Assembly: GCA_900107365.1 (NCBI GenBank)
Contig: FNPS01000001.1
Location: forward strand, 124,001 to 188,000
DNA: 64,000 nt
Source: Flavobacterium aquidurense
Lineage (GTDB): Bacteria > Bacteroidota > Bacteroidia > Flavobacteriales > Flavobacteriaceae
Direction: 5' to 3'
Shown: positions 8,976 to 16,252 of the stretch, piece by piece
How positions within the stretch are numbered: the stretch's first letter is position 1
How the letters are laid out: each line of letters opens with the position of its first letter
Program-made: the position numbers and the translations under genes
The notes under the pieces: model-generated
Databases searched by the model: none
Seen by the model: only the letters and a program-made list of their open reading frames with translations
What the model was told of the DNA's origin: nothing

Positions 8976-9272
8976 TTACACTATTTTAAAATTTAGGTCG
9001 TGCTTTTTCAGTTCTTCTAATAATTTCGGGATCGAACTTGGTCCAATTCCGTGTAGTGAAATAATTTCTTTTTTAGAATATTTTGATAAATCCTGGGCAG
9101 TTTCGATTCCTTTATTTTCTAAAGCTCGCCTTGCCGGAGCTGACAATACTGATAAAAGCCCGGAATCTGGTTTACGTTCCTGCTCGCAAATTGGGCAGGT
9201 AGGGCAGTCACTCGTTTTGAAATAATGATGCCCTTTTTTGCACGTCCTGTTATTTGAAGCTGTTGAGGTCAT
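8976..9272 (-). CDS. Small protein: zinc ribbon plus RNA polymerase alpha-CTD-like domain
   Basis: A 98-residue soluble protein. Residues 11-29 hold a cysteine/histidine cluster (CKKGHH, then CPTCPIC) that looks like a zinc site. Residues 38-95 (LSAPARRALENKGIETAQDL, then LHGIGPSSIPKLLEEL) resemble the helix-hairpin-helix fold of the RNA polymerase alpha-subunit C-terminal domain, where LHGIGPSS matches the L-x-N-x-G-x-x-S segment that contacts DNA and activators. A DNA- or transcription-related role is plausible but unproven. It lies 41 bases after the monooxygenase gene on the same strand and could be cotranscribed with it. Confidence 0.75.
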   Translation of the reverse strand: MTSTASNNRTCKKGHHYFKTSDCPTCPICEQERKPDSGLLSVLSAPARRALENKGIETAQDLSKYSKKEIISLHGIGPSSIPKLLEELKKHDLNFKIV

Positions 9273-9313
9273 TTTAATGATTTAGACTAAACGACAAAAT
9301 TATTAATTTATGA

Positions 9314-10459
9314 TTAACCTTCAAATCGACTACTCAAAATATCTTCCGCAGTAACATCCGAGTGCAATAAATTTTCCATTTTAATAGTCATTCGTTGTGC
9401 TTCTAAAGCGTAACCAAACATTTTTTGTTCATAATCATCAATCGCCGATTGCAGGTCTTTAAATTTTCCACTAGTCAGATTTTCGGTTAAATGATACGCG
9501 TCAAGTAAACCCATATTGACACCTTCGCCAGCAAATGGAGGCATTAAATGTGCGGCATCACCAACTAAAGTTATGTTTGAATGTTCTTTCCAGGACTCTT
9601 CAAGAGAAAACATTCGCAAAGGTAATCCTGAAAAGTCTGTTGAATTGGCGAAAAAAGTTTTATAATCGTCGCCCCAGTTTTCAAAAGTTTTATTTAGAAA
9701 AGCAATAACATCGGTATCGTTATTAAAGTCAATTCCGTTATTTAAAATCCAGTCTTCATCAGTTTTGAAAGAAACACCAAAATGCATAGAGCCATTTCGT
9801 AAAGTATGCGTGTAAAACATTTTGTGTTCGCCCATCGCCATTACATTTCCGTTGCCGTATTTAGGTTTGAATTCAGGATAATCGCGATCGGGATTCTCTA
9901 TTTCTCCCTGAATAATGTACGTTCCTGAAAGATAAGGTTTTTTGGCAGTCACAAATTTTCTGGCTTTTGATCTTCCGCCATTGGCAACAATTACAAAATC
10001 AGCTTCAGCCGAATTTCCATTTTTGAATTCCAAATGATATTGCTCTCCTGATTTTTCAATGTTGATTAATTGACTATCCCAAATAATTGTGTTTTCGGGA
10101 AGATTTTCCAGCATGATTTTTCTCAAATCATTACGATCGATTTCAGGTCTTGAATACGCATTGGTTTCATCAGGCATTTCTTCTGACGTAATATTTCCGT
10201 GCATATCTGCCATTTTTTCGCCAGTTGGCCTTGCATATTTATAGAATTCATCCATCAAATCTGCTTTTTGAATCGCCAATTGGCCTGAATCCGAATGAAT
10301 ATCGAGCGTTCCTCCAGAAGTTCTTGCTTGCGCATTTATGTCTCTTTCGTAAACCGTTACATCAGCACCGTTAATTTGTAAAATTCTAGCCGTCGTAAGG
10401 CCAACTGGTCCTCCGCCAATAATGGCTATTTTTTTGTCTTTTATAATTGAAGTATTCAT
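9314..10459 (-). CDS. Tet(X)-like FAD-dependent monooxygenase
   Basis: A 381-residue class A flavin monooxygenase. Motifs: the N-terminal dinucleotide fold AIIGGGPVGL, YERD closing the fold, PEIDRNDLR, and the second FAD motif GDAAHLMPPFAGEG. By eye the whole protein follows Tet(X) closely, including VIWD/IIWD, VILANGG/VIVANGG and the C-terminal linker helix. Of the Tet(X) drug-contact residues, Gln192 (here Gln184) and His234 (here His226) are kept, but Arg213 appears replaced by Val206. Tetracycline breakdown is therefore possible but not assured; another aromatic substrate is equally likely. It is downstream of a TetR gene, probably in one operon. Confidence 0.85.
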   Translation of the reverse strand: MNTSIIKDKKIAIIGGGPVGLTTARILQINGADVTVYERDINAQARTSGGTLDIHSDSGQLAIQKADLMDEFYKYARPTGEKMADMHGNITSEEMPDETNAYSRPEIDRNDLRKIMLENLPENTIIWDSQLINIEKSGEQYHLEFKNGNSAEADFVIVANGGRSKARKFVTAKKPYLSGTYIIQGEIENPDRDYPEFKPKYGNGNVMAMGEHKMFYTHTLRNGSMHFGVSFKTDEDWILNNGIDFNNDTDVIAFLNKTFENWGDDYKTFFANSTDFSGLPLRMFSLEESWKEHSNITLVGDAAHLMPPFAGEGVNMGLLDAYHLTENLTSGKFKDLQSAIDDYEQKMFGYALEAQRMTIKMENLLHSDVTAEDILSSRFEG

Positions 10460-10514
10460 TGCTATTTGTTTGTTACTATTTATATTAAATATTGTAATTG
10501 ATATTGAATTTTAA

Positions 10515-11105
10515 TCACGGAGTCAGCGCTTTAATTACAAGATTAAAAGCTTCATCGTTGATTTCTTTCGTGTAAGTAAAAGTTTTTCCGGACATGGATT
10601 TTCCTTCCCGATGTAATTCCAAAAGCGAGTAAAGTGATCCGTAAGCAATACTCCAGAAAACTTCAAAAGTAACAGGAACAAGTTCTTTCTTTTCGATGGC
10701 TTTGGAGATAAATTGGGTCATTTCATTTTTGAATTCAGATGTTATTTCAGCTAAAATTCCGTCACCATAAGTGGAATGTTTTAACAGTTCAAAACAGGCA
10801 GTTTCCAAAACAAACGTTGTGGCATAATGTGATCTGTTTTTCCATTGTTGACGCAAACCATCTACAAAAGACATTTCGGGAGAGAAGCCCTCAAGCATTT
10901 TAGAAAAGTAACTTTGGCCAATTTCTATTCCGATTTTGCGAATTAAATCTTCTTTATCGGAATAGTAGATATAAAGTGTTGCCACAGAAACCCCACATTC
11001 TTTGGCTAGCCGATTCATTCCAAATCCCTCAACACCTTGTGAAACCAGCATTTCAATTGCTTTTTGTTTTACAATTTCTTCCTTATTAGTATCTCTTGTT
11101 CTCAT
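10515..11105 (-). CDS. TetR/AcrR-family repressor
   Basis: A 196-residue regulator. Residues ~9-55 hold the TetR helix-turn-helix (IEMLVSQGVEGFGMNRLAKE, CGVSVATLYIYYSDKEDLI), including the typical Y-Y-F/S-x-K-E-D-L end. The rest is a helical ligand-binding domain. It precedes the monooxygenase gene by 55 bases on the same strand and likely controls the pair. A -7 box and a GAACGTTC palindrome upstream (11126-11153) give it a plausible self-regulated promoter. The inducer is unknown. Confidence 0.88.
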   Translation of the reverse strand: MRTRDTNKEEIVKQKAIEMLVSQGVEGFGMNRLAKECGVSVATLYIYYSDKEDLIRKIGIEIGQSYFSKMLEGFSPEMSFVDGLRQQWKNRSHYATTFVLETACFELLKHSTYGDGILAEITSEFKNEMTQFISKAIEKKELVPVTFEVFWSIAYGSLYSLLELHREGKSMSGKTFTYTKEINDEAFNLVIKALTP

Positions 11106-11125
11106 TTATTCTAATGATTAGATTG

Positions 11126-11153
11126 CAAAGGTATAAAATATAAATGAACGTTC
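11126..11153 (-). promoter_or_regulatory. tetR-monooxygenase promoter and candidate operator
   Basis: On the minus strand TACCTTTG (11126-11133) fits the -7 consensus, 20 bases before the ATG. Thirteen bases upstream of it is the perfect palindrome GAACGTTC (11146-11153), with partly symmetric flanks, a typical TetR-family binding site placed over the -33 region. Confidence 0.55.
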
Positions 11154-11255
11154 GCTTATTTTTAGTAATTTTTGTTTTAAGTTTTAGATTTTAAAGCGTT
11201 ATCTAAATTTAACCGCACAGTTTGCAAAGGTTTTACGCAAAGTGCGCTATAATTT

Positions 11256-11301
11256 CTCTGGCAAAGTCGCAAAGAAAATAAACTTTGCGACTTTGCGAGA
11301 G
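11256..11301. repeat. Inverted repeat of the GCAAAGTCGCAAAG family
   Basis: Arms of 19 bases (11256-11274 and 11283-11301) match at 18 positions around an 8-base loop. Similar AACCGCAAAG text occurs at 48341-48370, so this is one of several intergenic repeat families. It sits between a terminator and the tetR promoter. Confidence 0.7.
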
Positions 11302-11321
11302 ATTAAACTTATGGAATAAAA

Positions 11322-11356
11322 AAAATCAGCCAAAAACAATTGCTTTAGCTGATTTT
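11322..11356 (-). terminator. Terminator after the L,D-transpeptidase gene
   Basis: Arms AAAATCAGC (11322-11330) and GCTGATTTT (11348-11356), followed on the minus strand by a T-rich tract. Confidence 0.7.
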
Positions 11357-11386
11357 AGAATGATGTATTTATGTAAAAAATGATAG

Positions 11387-12268
11387 TTATGATGTTGGAG
11401 TTTGATCTCCTTCTCTAAGTTTTTGATTGTCTAATATCTGCTGTAAGAAAGGTTGAACCTGAGTTTCGATTTCAGATTCTGAAATATTTAAAGCTTTCGG
11501 ATCATTTACTAATTCTAACCACGGTTTTGGTCCGTCAAAATTATAATTACCGAAAACAATTACAGGCGTTCCTTTTACTTTTACATTTTCACTGTCTTTC
11601 AAAATCCATTCATCAGCCCATTTATAAAGATATTTGGCGTCTTTTTCTAATAAACGCAGGCAAGAATGTGAAGCAGGATACCCTGGCAATTCATATTGGT
11701 GAAAACCAACGCCCAGCTTATTTTCTATATTGAAATTCCATTTTAGATCCCATTCGTCATTAAAAGTACTTGTTGTTTTTTCAGCTTTCCAGTTGGTGAA
11801 AAATAATCCTGTTGGTGTTGGATCTTTTTTTCTTCCCATATTGGTTGGTCCGGTATATACTAATTCGCCGTTTTCATAAGCAGCAAAAGTTTGAGTAGGA
11901 TACGAGAAAACTAAAACTTTAGAAATCTCTTCTAAAGCGTCAACATGAATTGGAAAAGGAAGATAATAAGGCAGATCTCCACTAAAATCGTTCGGAATTA
12001 CAACCGAATCCATTTTGGCAAAATTGGCCTTGTCAGTTCTGTTTATAGCGTAAGCAATATCAAGTTTGGTCGAATCGCCTTTGATGGAATCAAGCCATTG
12101 TTTTGTTTTTACAAATTTAAAAGCAATAGACGATTCTGGCTTTTTGTATTCAATTGTTTTGTGAACTTGTGCTTCTGTTCTTCTGGTGGTTTTGCTTTTT
12201 GCACAAGAGCCTAATACGACTAAAACAACTAAAAGCAAAATATTGGATGTATAATATAACTTTTTCAT
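11387..12268 (-). CDS. L,D-transpeptidase (YkuD domain) lipoprotein
   Basis: A 293-residue protein. The signal sequence ends with the lipobox VLGSCAKS, so it is probably anchored as a lipoprotein facing the periplasm. The YkuD catalytic domain covers about residues 115-215, with VFSYPTQTFAAYENGELVY, GVGFHQY and the active-site motif ASHSCLRL (Cys nucleophile). These enzymes form 3-3 cross-links or attach proteins in peptidoglycan. The usual SHGC is SHSC here, a small variant. It is followed by its own terminator. Enzyme class secure, exact role unknown. Confidence 0.88.
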   Translation of the reverse strand: MKKLYYTSNILLLVVLVVLGSCAKSKTTRRTEAQVHKTIEYKKPESSIAFKFVKTKQWLDSIKGDSTKLDIAYAINRTDKANFAKMDSVVIPNDFSGDLPYYLPFPIHVDALEEISKVLVFSYPTQTFAAYENGELVYTGPTNMGRKKDPTPTGLFFTNWKAEKTTSTFNDEWDLKWNFNIENKLGVGFHQYELPGYPASHSCLRLLEKDAKYLYKWADEWILKDSENVKVKGTPVIVFGNYNFDGPKPWLELVNDPKALNISESEIETQVQPFLQQILDNQKLREGDQTPTS

Positions 12269-12378
12269 AAAACTGGTTTTTTATATGATGTAAAGTTATT
12301 TTAATAGTCGGTCAAATGAATTACACAATTTGCTAAATAGTTTATTTGATTATCATTTAGAATTCAGCAATAAGGAAA

Positions 12379-12984
12379 CTATTGTAATTTGAAGTAAGTT
12401 CTTTTAACTGCTCCACAAATAATATCTGTTCTTCCTGTTTTGGTCTTTTCTCCAGTATTTGTTAGATTAAGGTAACCTGTTTTTACATCTATCCAGTACT
12501 GCCAAATTTCATTATTAGAATAGATTAGATCAGCATAGGAAGAACTCTCTGAAAATTAGTCAGAATAAAGTATTTTTTCAGTTTTTGCTAATTTCCAGTT
12601 TTTTGCATTTCTTATCAATTCAAAAAACTGGATTTCACTTGTATTAATTTTTATCATCTGGCCAACAATGCTGTTTTCTCTCATGACCCATGAAGGAACA
12701 TCATCAATCATTTTCCAATTACCAACCAATTCATTACTTAAATTTTTCCTGAGAATTATTTTGATTGAATCTGCTTTTTTTAAAGAGAGGGCGCCAATTT
12801 GTTTTTTTGGATTAAAGCGGTTTGCATTATAGAATGAATTCATAGCTCCATTTAGATTTGAATCTTTCAAAAAATCTTTTGCCCGATTAAAATCTTTTAA
12901 TTGTAAATCTTCAATCTGATTATTATTTTGAGACCAAGATTGGATATATAATAATAACGATATGAAAATTATTACTGGTCTCAT
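12379..12984 (-). pseudogene. Exported protein gene interrupted by one in-frame stop codon
   Basis: The ATG at 12984 opens a 142-codon frame with a signal peptide (LLLYIQSWSQ) that stops at TAA (12556-12558). The same frame then continues for 58 more sense codons to TAG at 12379-12381, with ordinary protein-like content (SNNEIWQYWIDVKTGYLNL, then CGAVKRTYFKLQ). There is no shift, only a single stop. Full length would be about 201 residues. The middle (LVGNWKMIDD) looks like the start of a lipocalin-type barrel and the end would supply its last strands, so the truncated product is probably non-functional. Could be a recent nonsense mutation or a sequencing error. Function unknown. Confidence 0.7.
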
Positions 12985-13018
12985 TTGGCTATTTTTTATT
13001 TTAAAATTAATATTTTTT

Positions 13019-13600
13019 TTAAATCAGCCCCTTTATCTTAGCATGCTGCAATAAAATAATAGTTTTTGCATCCACAATTTCGCCCGATTCTATCATGGCA
13101 TAGGCTTCTTCAAAGGTATACTCCAGAACTTCAATGTTTTCTTGTTCAGAGGCTAATCCTCCGCCTTCGCTTACTTTCATGCTTTCATCATATTCGCCTG
13201 TAAATAAGTATAAAATTTCGGTTACAGCACCTGGAGACATATAGGTTTGGGTAACTTTCTCCACCTTTTTAATACGATATCCAGTTTCTTCTTCAGTTTC
13301 ACGAATAACGCATTCTTCAGGGTTGTCTTCGTCTAAAAGTCCTGCACAAACTTCAATCATCATTCCGGTTTTGTTTCCATTAAGGAAAGTAGGTAAACGA
13401 AATTGTCTTGTTAGGATAACCTTTTTCGTTGTTGAATTGTATAATAAAATTCCGGCACCATTTCCACGATCGTAAATTTCGCGAACGTGAGTCTGCACTT
13501 TTTCGTTTTCTTTTTGATAAGTGAAAGTAACCTTATTTAGGATATACCAATTGTCTGATAATAACTTCGTTTCTGTAACTTTAATTTCCGGGTTTTTCAT
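13019..13600 (-). CDS. nudK: Nudix hydrolase, NudK (GDP-mannose pyrophosphatase)-like
   Basis: A 193-residue protein of the ADP-ribose/GDP-mannose pyrophosphatase branch. The layout follows NudK: N-terminal strands ending HVREIYDRGNGAGILLY, then ILTRQFRLPTF, and the Nudix helix AGLLDEDNPEECVIRETEEE with the essential R-E-x-x-E-E. The Nudix loop has the same one-residue-shorter spacing I recall for E. coli NudK. The later QTYMSPGAVTE is also typical. It would hydrolyse nucleotide sugars to a sugar phosphate and a nucleotide. It follows purA on the same strand but a terminator lies between them. Confidence 0.85.
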   Translation of the reverse strand: MKNPEIKVTETKLLSDNWYILNKVTFTYQKENEKVQTHVREIYDRGNGAGILLYNSTTKKVILTRQFRLPTFLNGNKTGMMIEVCAGLLDEDNPEECVIRETEEETGYRIKKVEKVTQTYMSPGAVTEILYLFTGEYDESMKVSEGGGLASEQENIEVLEYTFEEAYAMIESGEIVDAKTIILLQHAKIKGLI

Positions 13601-13619
13601 AAGGCAGATAAATTTATAT

Positions 13620-13649
13620 AAAAAAAACGCCCTGATTATCAGAGCGTTT
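13620..13649 (-). terminator. purA terminator
   Basis: On the minus strand a hairpin with arms AAACGC/GCGTTT and CTGAT/ATCAG is followed by eight T residues. Confidence 0.8.
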
Positions 13650-13656
13650 AGAGGTG

Positions 13657-14928
13657 TTATTTTGTTATTGTTTGCTTTCTGTCTGGCCCAACCGATACAA
13701 TTTTGATTGGCACTCCAACTTCTGCTTCAATAAATTCAATATATTCTTTTAACTCTGTAGGTAATTGCTCATAAGTAGTCAATCCTGTTAAGTCCGCTTG
13801 CCATCCTTTAAACTCTTTATAAACAGGAGTTACATTTTCTGGCTCGATGTTATAAGGAAAGTGAGAAATAATTTGTCCTTTGTAATTGTATTCAGTACAA
13901 ACTTTTAAAGTTTCGAATCCTGAAAGAACATCACCTTTCATCATCATTAATTGTGTAACACCGTTAACCTGTACAGCATATTTTAAAGCTACTAAGTCTA
14001 GCCATCCACAACGTCTTTGTCTTCCTGTAACAGATCCAAATTCGTTTCCAACTCTTGCCATTGTAGCACCAACTTCGTCAAAAAGTTCCGTTGGGAAAGG
14101 TCCGCTACCAACACGTGTAACATAAGCTTTAAAAATTCCGTAAACTTCTTTGATTTTATTAGGAGCAATTCCTAAACCAGTACACGCTCCTGCAGCAGTA
14201 GTGTTTGATGAAGTTACGAACGGGTAAGTTCCAAAATCAACATCTAATAAAGATCCCTGAGCACCTTCGCATAAAATAGATTTACCTGCTTTTTGAGCCT
14301 GGTACATGTATTCTTCACTGTCAATAAAATCTAATTTTTTTAATTCTTCGATAGCTTCAAAAAACTCTTTTTCAAGTTCAGCTAAGTTATATTGAATAGC
14401 AACATCATAAAAAGCAATCATTGCTTCATGTTTGTCTGCTAATGCTCTGTAACGTTCTTTAAAATCCTCAAGTTCAACATCTCCAACGCGTAATCCATTT
14501 CTACCCGTTTTGTCCATGTAAGTTGGACCAATTCCTTTTAATGTAGAACCAATTTTCGCTTTTCCTTTTGATGCTTCAGAAGCTGCATCTAACAAACGGT
14601 GCGTTGGTAAAATTAAATGTGCTTTTCTTGAAATGATTAATTTACTTTTGATATCAAGGTTAAATTTGGCTAAACCTTCGATTTCTTTTTGAAAAACTAC
14701 CGGGTCAATTACAACACCATTTCCGATAATATTAATTGAATTTTTATGAAAAATCCCTGAAGGAATGGTTCGCAGTACGTGTTTAATTCCGTCAAATTCT
14801 AATGTATGTCCTGCATTTGGTCCTCCTTGAAAACGTGCAATAATATCATAATTTGAGGTAAGAACGTCAACAATTTTCCCTTTACCTTCATCTCCCCATT
14901 GTAATCCTAGTAATAAATCTACGGTCAT
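13657..14928 (-). CDS. purA: Adenylosuccinate synthase
   Basis: Joins IMP and aspartate using GTP, the first step from IMP to AMP. The protein is 423 residues, the standard length. Motifs include the N-terminal GLQWGDEGKGKIVD (catalytic Asp and P-loop), FQGGPNAGHT, GIGPTYMDK, the IMP-binding region GAQGSLLDVDFGTYPFVTSS, and TGRQRRCGWLD. It lies 96 bases downstream of the Fur-family gene on the same strand. The spacer holds two small hairpins (GGCAA/TTGCC and CTAC/GTAG) without a T-run. With guaB, this window holds both branches from IMP. Very secure. Confidence 0.97.
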   Translation of the reverse strand: MTVDLLLGLQWGDEGKGKIVDVLTSNYDIIARFQGGPNAGHTLEFDGIKHVLRTIPSGIFHKNSINIIGNGVVIDPVVFQKEIEGLAKFNLDIKSKLIISRKAHLILPTHRLLDAASEASKGKAKIGSTLKGIGPTYMDKTGRNGLRVGDVELEDFKERYRALADKHEAMIAFYDVAIQYNLAELEKEFFEAIEELKKLDFIDSEEYMYQAQKAGKSILCEGAQGSLLDVDFGTYPFVTSSNTTAAGACTGLGIAPNKIKEVYGIFKAYVTRVGSGPFPTELFDEVGATMARVGNEFGSVTGRQRRCGWLDLVALKYAVQVNGVTQLMMMKGDVLSGFETLKVCTEYNYKGQIISHFPYNIEPENVTPVYKEFKGWQADLTGLTTYEQLPTELKEYIEFIEAEVGVPIKIVSVGPDRKQTITK

Positions 14929-15024
14929 TCTGTTTTAATTTGCGTTGAGGCAATTTGAGTTGCCCTACTGATTAATGTAGTTAATTTTCTTTTTTTTATT
15001 TTTTTGAATAATTCCCTTTCCGGA

Positions 15025-15483
15025 TTATTGTTTTTGCTTTTTGTTACCGTAGAAATAAAGTGAATGATTCGTAATTTCGATATCAAATATTTCTTCGATT
15101 GTTTTTTTGATGGTTTGAATTCTTGGATCGCAAAATTCAATTACTTCGCCAGAATCGGTCATAATAATATGATCGTGCTGTTTGTCAAAATATGATTTTT
15201 CGTAGTAAGCCTGATTTTGTCCAAATTGATGTTTTCTAACCAAAGCGCAGTCTAACAATAACTCGATCGTGTTGTATAAAGTTGCTCTACTCACACGATA
15301 GTTTTTGTTTTTCATCTTGATATAAAGGTTTTCTATATCAAAATGCTCTTCGCTATCGTAAATTTCCTGAAGTATAGCATAACGCTCAGGAGTTTTGCGA
15401 TGCCCTTTTTGTTCAAGATACATTGTAAAAACATTTTTTACAATTTCTTGATTCTTAGTGTTGTCAGTTGAAATGAGTGTCAT
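15025..15483 (-). CDS. Fur-family metalloregulator
   Basis: A 152-residue regulator. The winged-helix N-terminal part includes [13 protein letters not shown] and [17 protein letters not shown], typical of Fur/PerR recognition helices. The C-terminal metal-binding part contains [17 protein letters not shown]. The double C-x-x-C structural zinc site of many Fur proteins is absent; only two cysteines are seen. Whether it senses iron, zinc or peroxide cannot be told. I chose ATG 15483; the in-frame TTG at 15492 belongs to the -7 box TATCTTTG, which leaves almost no leader. purA follows on the same strand. Confidence 0.88.
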   Translation of the reverse strand: MTLISTDNTKNQEIVKNVFTMYLEQKGHRKTPERYAILQEIYDSEEHFDIENLYIKMKNKNYRVSRATLYNTIELLLDCALVRKHQFGQNQAYYEKSYFDKQHDHIIMTDSGEVIEFCDPRIQTIKKTIEEIFDIEITNHSLYFYGNKKQKQ

Positions 15484-15489
15484 ATCCGG

Positions 15490-15497
15490 CAAAGATA
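15490..15497 (-). promoter_or_regulatory. fur-family gene -7 box
   Basis: TATCTTTG on the minus strand fits TAnnTTTG and ends 6 bases before the ATG at 15483, implying a leader of only a few bases. Confidence 0.5.
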
Positions 15498-15667
15498 ATT
15501 TTTTATTTTTAATGAATAAAAGTTTCGGGTTTAAAGTTTAACGTTCGAATCGCGATTTGATTAATAATAATGCAATAAATACAGGCTTTTATACTAATAA
15601 TTTTTACGAAACCCAAAAGAACTTAATTAACATAATTATTTTTATTTATGATAAAACTAACAAATTT

Positions 15668-16210
15668 TTAGTTGGTTTTTGACATGTACATGTACCAGTT
15701 CCATTCCCAGTTTTTTCCTTGATCATCAGACATTGCCTGACTCCAAACGGGATTGTTTTCATCTCTGGCATCCCAACGAAATACTTGTAATACATTTTTA
15801 CCTTCAAAAATATCCTGGGAGAAAAAGTGCCCCACTTTATTTTCAAATGAACCAACCACCGGTCTGTCTAATGTCCCTGAAGTTGAATCAGCCCAATAGA
15901 TACTCCACAATTTTGTTTTCGGATTAAATAATCGAACTGTCATGCCTTCAAAAGGTTCGCCATCAAAAGTGGCAAGGAAATTATCGATATTGCCAATGCC
16001 ATTCAAAATCTTATACATTTCCTGAGTGGATGGAAATTCGATCCATTCGGTACAATTTGTAAATCTGCTTTTTAATTTTTTGTTCCGAATAATGGATTTT
16101 CCCTGAAAAAAATCAAAATCATCTTTTGAAGAAGTTTCCGAAGCAACAATTAAAAGTGCTCCCTTTTTATCAAAATGTATTTTGGGAATTTCTAAAATTT
16201 CGTTTTCCAT
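15668..16210 (-). CDS. Conserved protein, DUF1579/nitrobindin-like barrel
   Basis: A 180-residue protein with no signal peptide. The start of the conserved part, DDFDFFQGKSIIRNKKLKSR, resembles the FDF-x-x-G-x-W opening of DUF1579-like small beta-barrels, and later strands (LWSIYWADS, GHFFSQDIFEG, NWYMYM) fit a lipocalin/nitrobindin-like barrel. The ligand is unknown. It sits 42 bases downstream of the RelA/SpoT gene on the same strand and might share its transcript. The 184 bases between it and the Fur-family gene hold nothing I recognise. Confidence 0.6.
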   Translation of the reverse strand: MENEILEIPKIHFDKKGALLIVASETSSKDDFDFFQGKSIIRNKKLKSRFTNCTEWIEFPSTQEMYKILNGIGNIDNFLATFDGEPFEGMTVRLFNPKTKLWSIYWADSTSGTLDRPVVGSFENKVGHFFSQDIFEGKNVLQVFRWDARDENNPVWSQAMSDDQGKNWEWNWYMYMSKTN

Positions 16211-16252
16211 AATTAAAGCACTATTTGCATTTTGATTAAATTTTGTTAGAAT

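Noticed and set aside
8941..9225. Plus-strand open frame opposite the alpha-CTD-like gene
   Set aside because: It is a shadow of the minus-strand gene with clear domain motifs and has no recognisable content.
9314..10459. Calling this gene a tetracycline resistance determinant
   Set aside because: A key drug-contact residue (Arg213 equivalent) appears changed and no mobile context is present.
14925..15140. Minus-strand open frame between purA and fur
   Set aside because: It overlaps the Fur-family gene in another frame and is lysine-rich low-complexity text.
15484..15492. TTG start for the Fur-family protein
   Set aside because: It lies in the -7 box TATCTTTG; ATG follows directly.
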